Assembly (NCBI GenBank): GCA_934089255.1 | Contig: CAKOJI010000037.1 | Coordinates: 1-8,192 of the forward strand | Source of the DNA: an uncultured Bacilli bacterium | GTDB taxonomy: Bacteria; Bacillota_I; Bacilli_A; RF39; UBA660 | Direction of reading: 5' to 3' | DNA: 8,192 nucleotides | Part shown: positions 7,699-8,192 of the stretch, one piece after another | How the letters are laid out: every line of letters begins with the position of its first letter | Numbering within the stretch: position 1 is the stretch's first letter | Translations under genes and position numbers: made by a program | The notes under the pieces: model-generated | What the model was told of the DNA's origin: nothing | Seen by the model: only the letters and a program-made list of their open reading frames with translations | Database searches by the model: none

Positions 7699-7797
7699 AT
7701 GAGTAATAAAACTTTTATATTAAGGTTTTTGGACCGTATAATAGTAATATTTATAATAATAAGTGTTGTATTCTTTTTTCTTTTCCTACAAAAGTAA
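7699..7797 (+). CDS. Small hydrophobic membrane peptide, 32 residues, function unknown
   Basis: The product begins MSNKTFILRFLDR and continues as a pure hydrophobic segment (about residues 14-30, mainly isoleucine, valine and phenylalanine), ending in QK. It should form a single membrane helix with a short positively charged N-terminus inside. The coding call rests on a well-placed ribosome binding site (AGAAAGGG, 7684-7691, 7 nt before ATG), a standard TAA stop, and position in an apparent transcription unit with its own terminator; it is too short for statistical support. It matches no family I can name. Size, composition and a folded mRNA with an opposite-strand terminator downstream recall type I toxins, but small regulatory membrane peptides look the same. 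Confidence 0.5.
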   Translation: MSNKTFILRFLDRIIVIFIIISVVFFFLFLQK

Positions 7798-7810
7798 AAA
7801 ATAGGCAACT

Positions 7811-7867
7811 AAAAAAGACACTAAGTTTAATTAAATAGTATTTACTAATTAATTAAACAAGAGTGTC
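7811..7867 (-). terminator. Intrinsic terminator on the minus strand
   Basis: A very long hairpin: GACACT (7817-7822) with AGTGTC (7862-7867), and 7825-7840 with 7843-7858 (16 bases, one mismatch, TT loop), two or three unpaired bases between the two stems. Read on the minus strand it is followed by six T (complement of 7811-7816), a standard terminator; on the plus strand no T-run follows. It lies 14 bases beyond the small gene's stop codon and would end an antisense transcript there. Confidence 0.65.
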
Positions 7868-7902
7868 GCACCAAACGGTAGACATTTCTTTCTTAAATGT
7901 TC
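7811..7902 (-). ncRNA. Possible antisense RNA over the 3' part of the small-peptide transcript
   Basis: The minus-strand terminator implies a transcript entering from the right. A TATATT -10-like box (complement of 7908-7913) would start it near 7901, at the outer end of the right inverted arm, giving an RNA of about 90 nt fully complementary to the 3' untranslated part of the sense RNA. The -35 is poor, so the existence of the RNA is inferred from the terminator and symmetry. Confidence 0.25.
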
Positions 7903-7923
7903 TACTTAATATAAGTTTATCAT

Positions 7924-7951
7924 AAAGTACTTGAAAAGTGTACTTTTTTTT
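7924..7951 (+). terminator. Intrinsic terminator of the small-peptide unit
   Basis: AAAGTAC (7924-7930) pairs perfectly with GTACTTT (7940-7946) around a 9-nt loop and is followed by a run of eight T (7944-7951). Confidence 0.75.
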
Positions 7952-7965
7952 GATATTATTTTAGT

Positions 7966-7996
7966 AGAGTACAAGAGTACTTGTATAGAGTATAAT
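7966..7996 (+). promoter_or_regulatory. Promoter -10 with operator-like dyad upstream of the last gene
   Basis: A perfect TATAAT lies at 7991-7996, but the place for its -35 (7968-7973, AGTACA) is poor. That space holds a perfect dyad TACAAG-AGTA-CTTGTA (7970-7985) and three copies of AGAGTA (starting at 7966, 7974 and 7987). The motif AGTACTTG in it also occurs 50 bases upstream (7926-7933). A dyad filling the -35 to -10 interval is a natural site for a repressor or activator. Transcripts would start near 8003. Confidence 0.5.
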
Positions 7997-8047
7997 TTAC
8001 GATTCATGAAAAAATTAAAGAAATTATATCTTTCTTCCAACTCCAAA

Positions 8048-8077
8048 TTGTTGGGGGGGGGGTATAAAAGATATAAT
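8048..8077 (+). promoter_or_regulatory. Candidate phase-variable promoter with poly-G spacer
   Basis: A perfect TATAAT lies at 8072-8077. Upstream, TTGTTG (8048-8053) gives an 18-base spacer, or TTGGGG (8051-8056) a 15-base spacer; in both, the spacer is largely the homopolymeric G tract. Transcription would start near 8084, just before the ribosome binding site. The -35 matches only at TTG, so this is a candidate. Confidence 0.4.
8053..8062 (+). repeat. G10 homopolymer tract
   Basis: Ten consecutive G in a stretch otherwise almost free of G and C. A run of this length is expected to be prone to slippage in replication, and also to sequencing or assembly error in its length. Confidence 0.9.
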
Positions 8078-8106
8078 TTTTTCATGTTTATAGGAAGGGT
8101 GATAAA

Positions 8107-8192
8107 ATGAATCGTAAACAAAGAATAATAATAAGTGTAACAGGAATATTTATAGTGTTATTAGTGCTTGTTGGTTTAACATATGCATACTT
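8107..8192 (+). CDS. Start of a secreted or membrane-anchored protein (truncated by the window)
   Basis: Only the first 28 codons and part of the next are present. The product begins MNRKQR, then a hydrophobic segment (about residues 7-24), then GLTYAY and probably F. That looks like a signal peptide or membrane anchor; the G-x-T-aromatic-A-x-F pattern after the core resembles the leader of TasA/camelysin-type proteins processed by SipW-like signal peptidases, and many surface proteins of gut Firmicutes share it (inference from pattern). The start is supported by AGGAAGGG (8092-8099), 7 nt before ATG. The body of the protein lies outside the window, so its function is unknown. Its upstream region is the most heavily regulated-looking in the window: dyad, two possible promoters, leader hairpin and G10 tract. 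Confidence 0.7.
   Translation, partial: MNRKQRIIISVTGIFIVLLVLVGLTYAY

Larger units (their letters stand above)
7645..7904. repeat. Long-range imperfect inverted repeat, 27/28-nt arms
   Basis: The left arm (7645-7671) reads TAGAACATTTAA, seven unmatched bases, TGTCTACC. The right arm (7877-7904) reads GGTAGACA, eight unmatched bases, TTAAATGTTCTA. Thus 12 + 8 bases pair perfectly around an internal loop. The 8-mer TAATATAA occurs just outside both arms (7632-7639 and 7907-7914), which could be a target duplication of a small inserted element or just AT-rich chance. About 205 bases separate the arms. Confidence 0.75.
7644..7951 (+). ncRNA. Candidate structured RNA that encodes a small membrane peptide
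   Basis: This stretch behaves like one roughly 300-nt transcription unit: candidate extended -10 just upstream, terminator at 7924-7951, and 5' and 3' parts that can pair over a long distance (7645-7671 with 7877-7904). Inside are the 32-codon gene, a small hairpin CTAT-TTA-ATAG (7675-7685) directly before its Shine-Dalgarno site, and a long hairpin at 7817-7867. The 5' segment ending in AGTGTCT (7656-7668) can alternatively pair with AGACACTAAGTTT (7816-7828; 13 pairs, two G-U), which excludes the closing pairing. Such long-range and alternative pairing is typical of type I toxin mRNAs and of regulatory RNAs. I do not recognise the family. Confidence 0.4.
8005..8086 (+). promoter_or_regulatory. 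Large leader hairpin upstream of the last gene
   Basis: CATGAAAAAATTA (8005-8017) pairs with TAATTTTTTCATG (8074-8086), and TATCTTT (8027-8033) with AAAGATA (8067-8073); nine bases (8018-8026) bulge out, and an equally good register moves the bulge. A small inner stem CCAAC (8037-8041) with GTTGG (8050-8054) is possible. The G10 tract lies in the apical part, and the ribosome binding site (8092-8099) follows only 5 bases after the stem. Transcripts from 7991-7996 would carry the whole structure. Confidence 0.6.

Noticed and set aside
7817..7867. Integron attC-like site
   Set aside because: The long hairpin has GTT...AAC ends, but not the GTTRRRY core or the usual attC spacer features, and no integrase or cassette is present.
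7906..8121. Minus-strand open frame of 71 codons
   Set aside because: It crosses the plus-strand terminator, promoter, leader hairpin and G tract, has no recognisable domain, and no convincing ribosome binding site was noted; it looks like a chance frame.
1..8192. CRISPR array or mycoplasma-type genetic code
   Set aside because: No regularly spaced repeats were seen; tryptophan codons checked are TGG, genes end in TAA or TAG, and no gene appears interrupted by TGA.

Overview
The window comes from a very AT-rich, Gram-positive-type bacterium, most likely an uncultured gut Firmicute/Mycoplasmatota lineage (RF39-, Izemoplasma- or Erysipelotrichia-like). The reasons are strong AAGGAG-type Shine-Dalgarno sites almost everywhere about 7 nt from ATG, AGA as the main arginine codon, TAA as the stop of nearly every gene (trmK uses TAG), and the Firmicutes-type dnaG-rpoD-trmK gene order. 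Tryptophan is read from TGG in the genes I checked and no gene ends in TGA, so the window gives no sign of the mycoplasma genetic code. The lineage is an inference from style, not from a database match.

Layout: (1) 1-75, tRNA-Lys(CTT) on the minus strand, divergent from (2) 217-1461, trigger factor (tig), a monocistronic gene with a clear sigma-70 promoter and a terminator that overlaps its stop codon. (3) 1529-3952, lemA followed by a DUF2207 membrane protein, separated by a short hairpin plus T-run that probably tapers transcription. (4) 4107-7574, the macromolecular-synthesis cluster dnaG-rpoD-trmK, whose genes overlap each other and end in a terminator. These genes cover protein folding at the ribosome, envelope maintenance, replication priming, housekeeping transcription and tRNA methylation, and all look intact and ordinary.

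(5) 7600-8192 is different and is the most interesting part. First there is a roughly 300-nt transcription unit (about 7644-7951). It encodes a 32-residue hydrophobic peptide with a good Shine-Dalgarno site. It is bracketed by 27/28-nt inverted arms that could close the RNA 5' end onto its 3' region, and it holds a second, mutually exclusive pairing. An opposite-strand terminator lies just after the small gene. This layout resembles type I toxin-antitoxin loci, although a small inverted-repeat (MITE-like) element or a structured dual-function RNA is also possible.

Second, the last gene, cut off by the window edge, begins like a secreted or surface protein (N-terminal membrane segment, then a T-Y-A-Y-F motif). 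Its upstream region holds an operator-like dyad, a TATAAT promoter, a large leader hairpin and a G10 homopolymer that sits exactly between a TTG -35-like site and a second TATAAT. That is the architecture of a phase-variable promoter.
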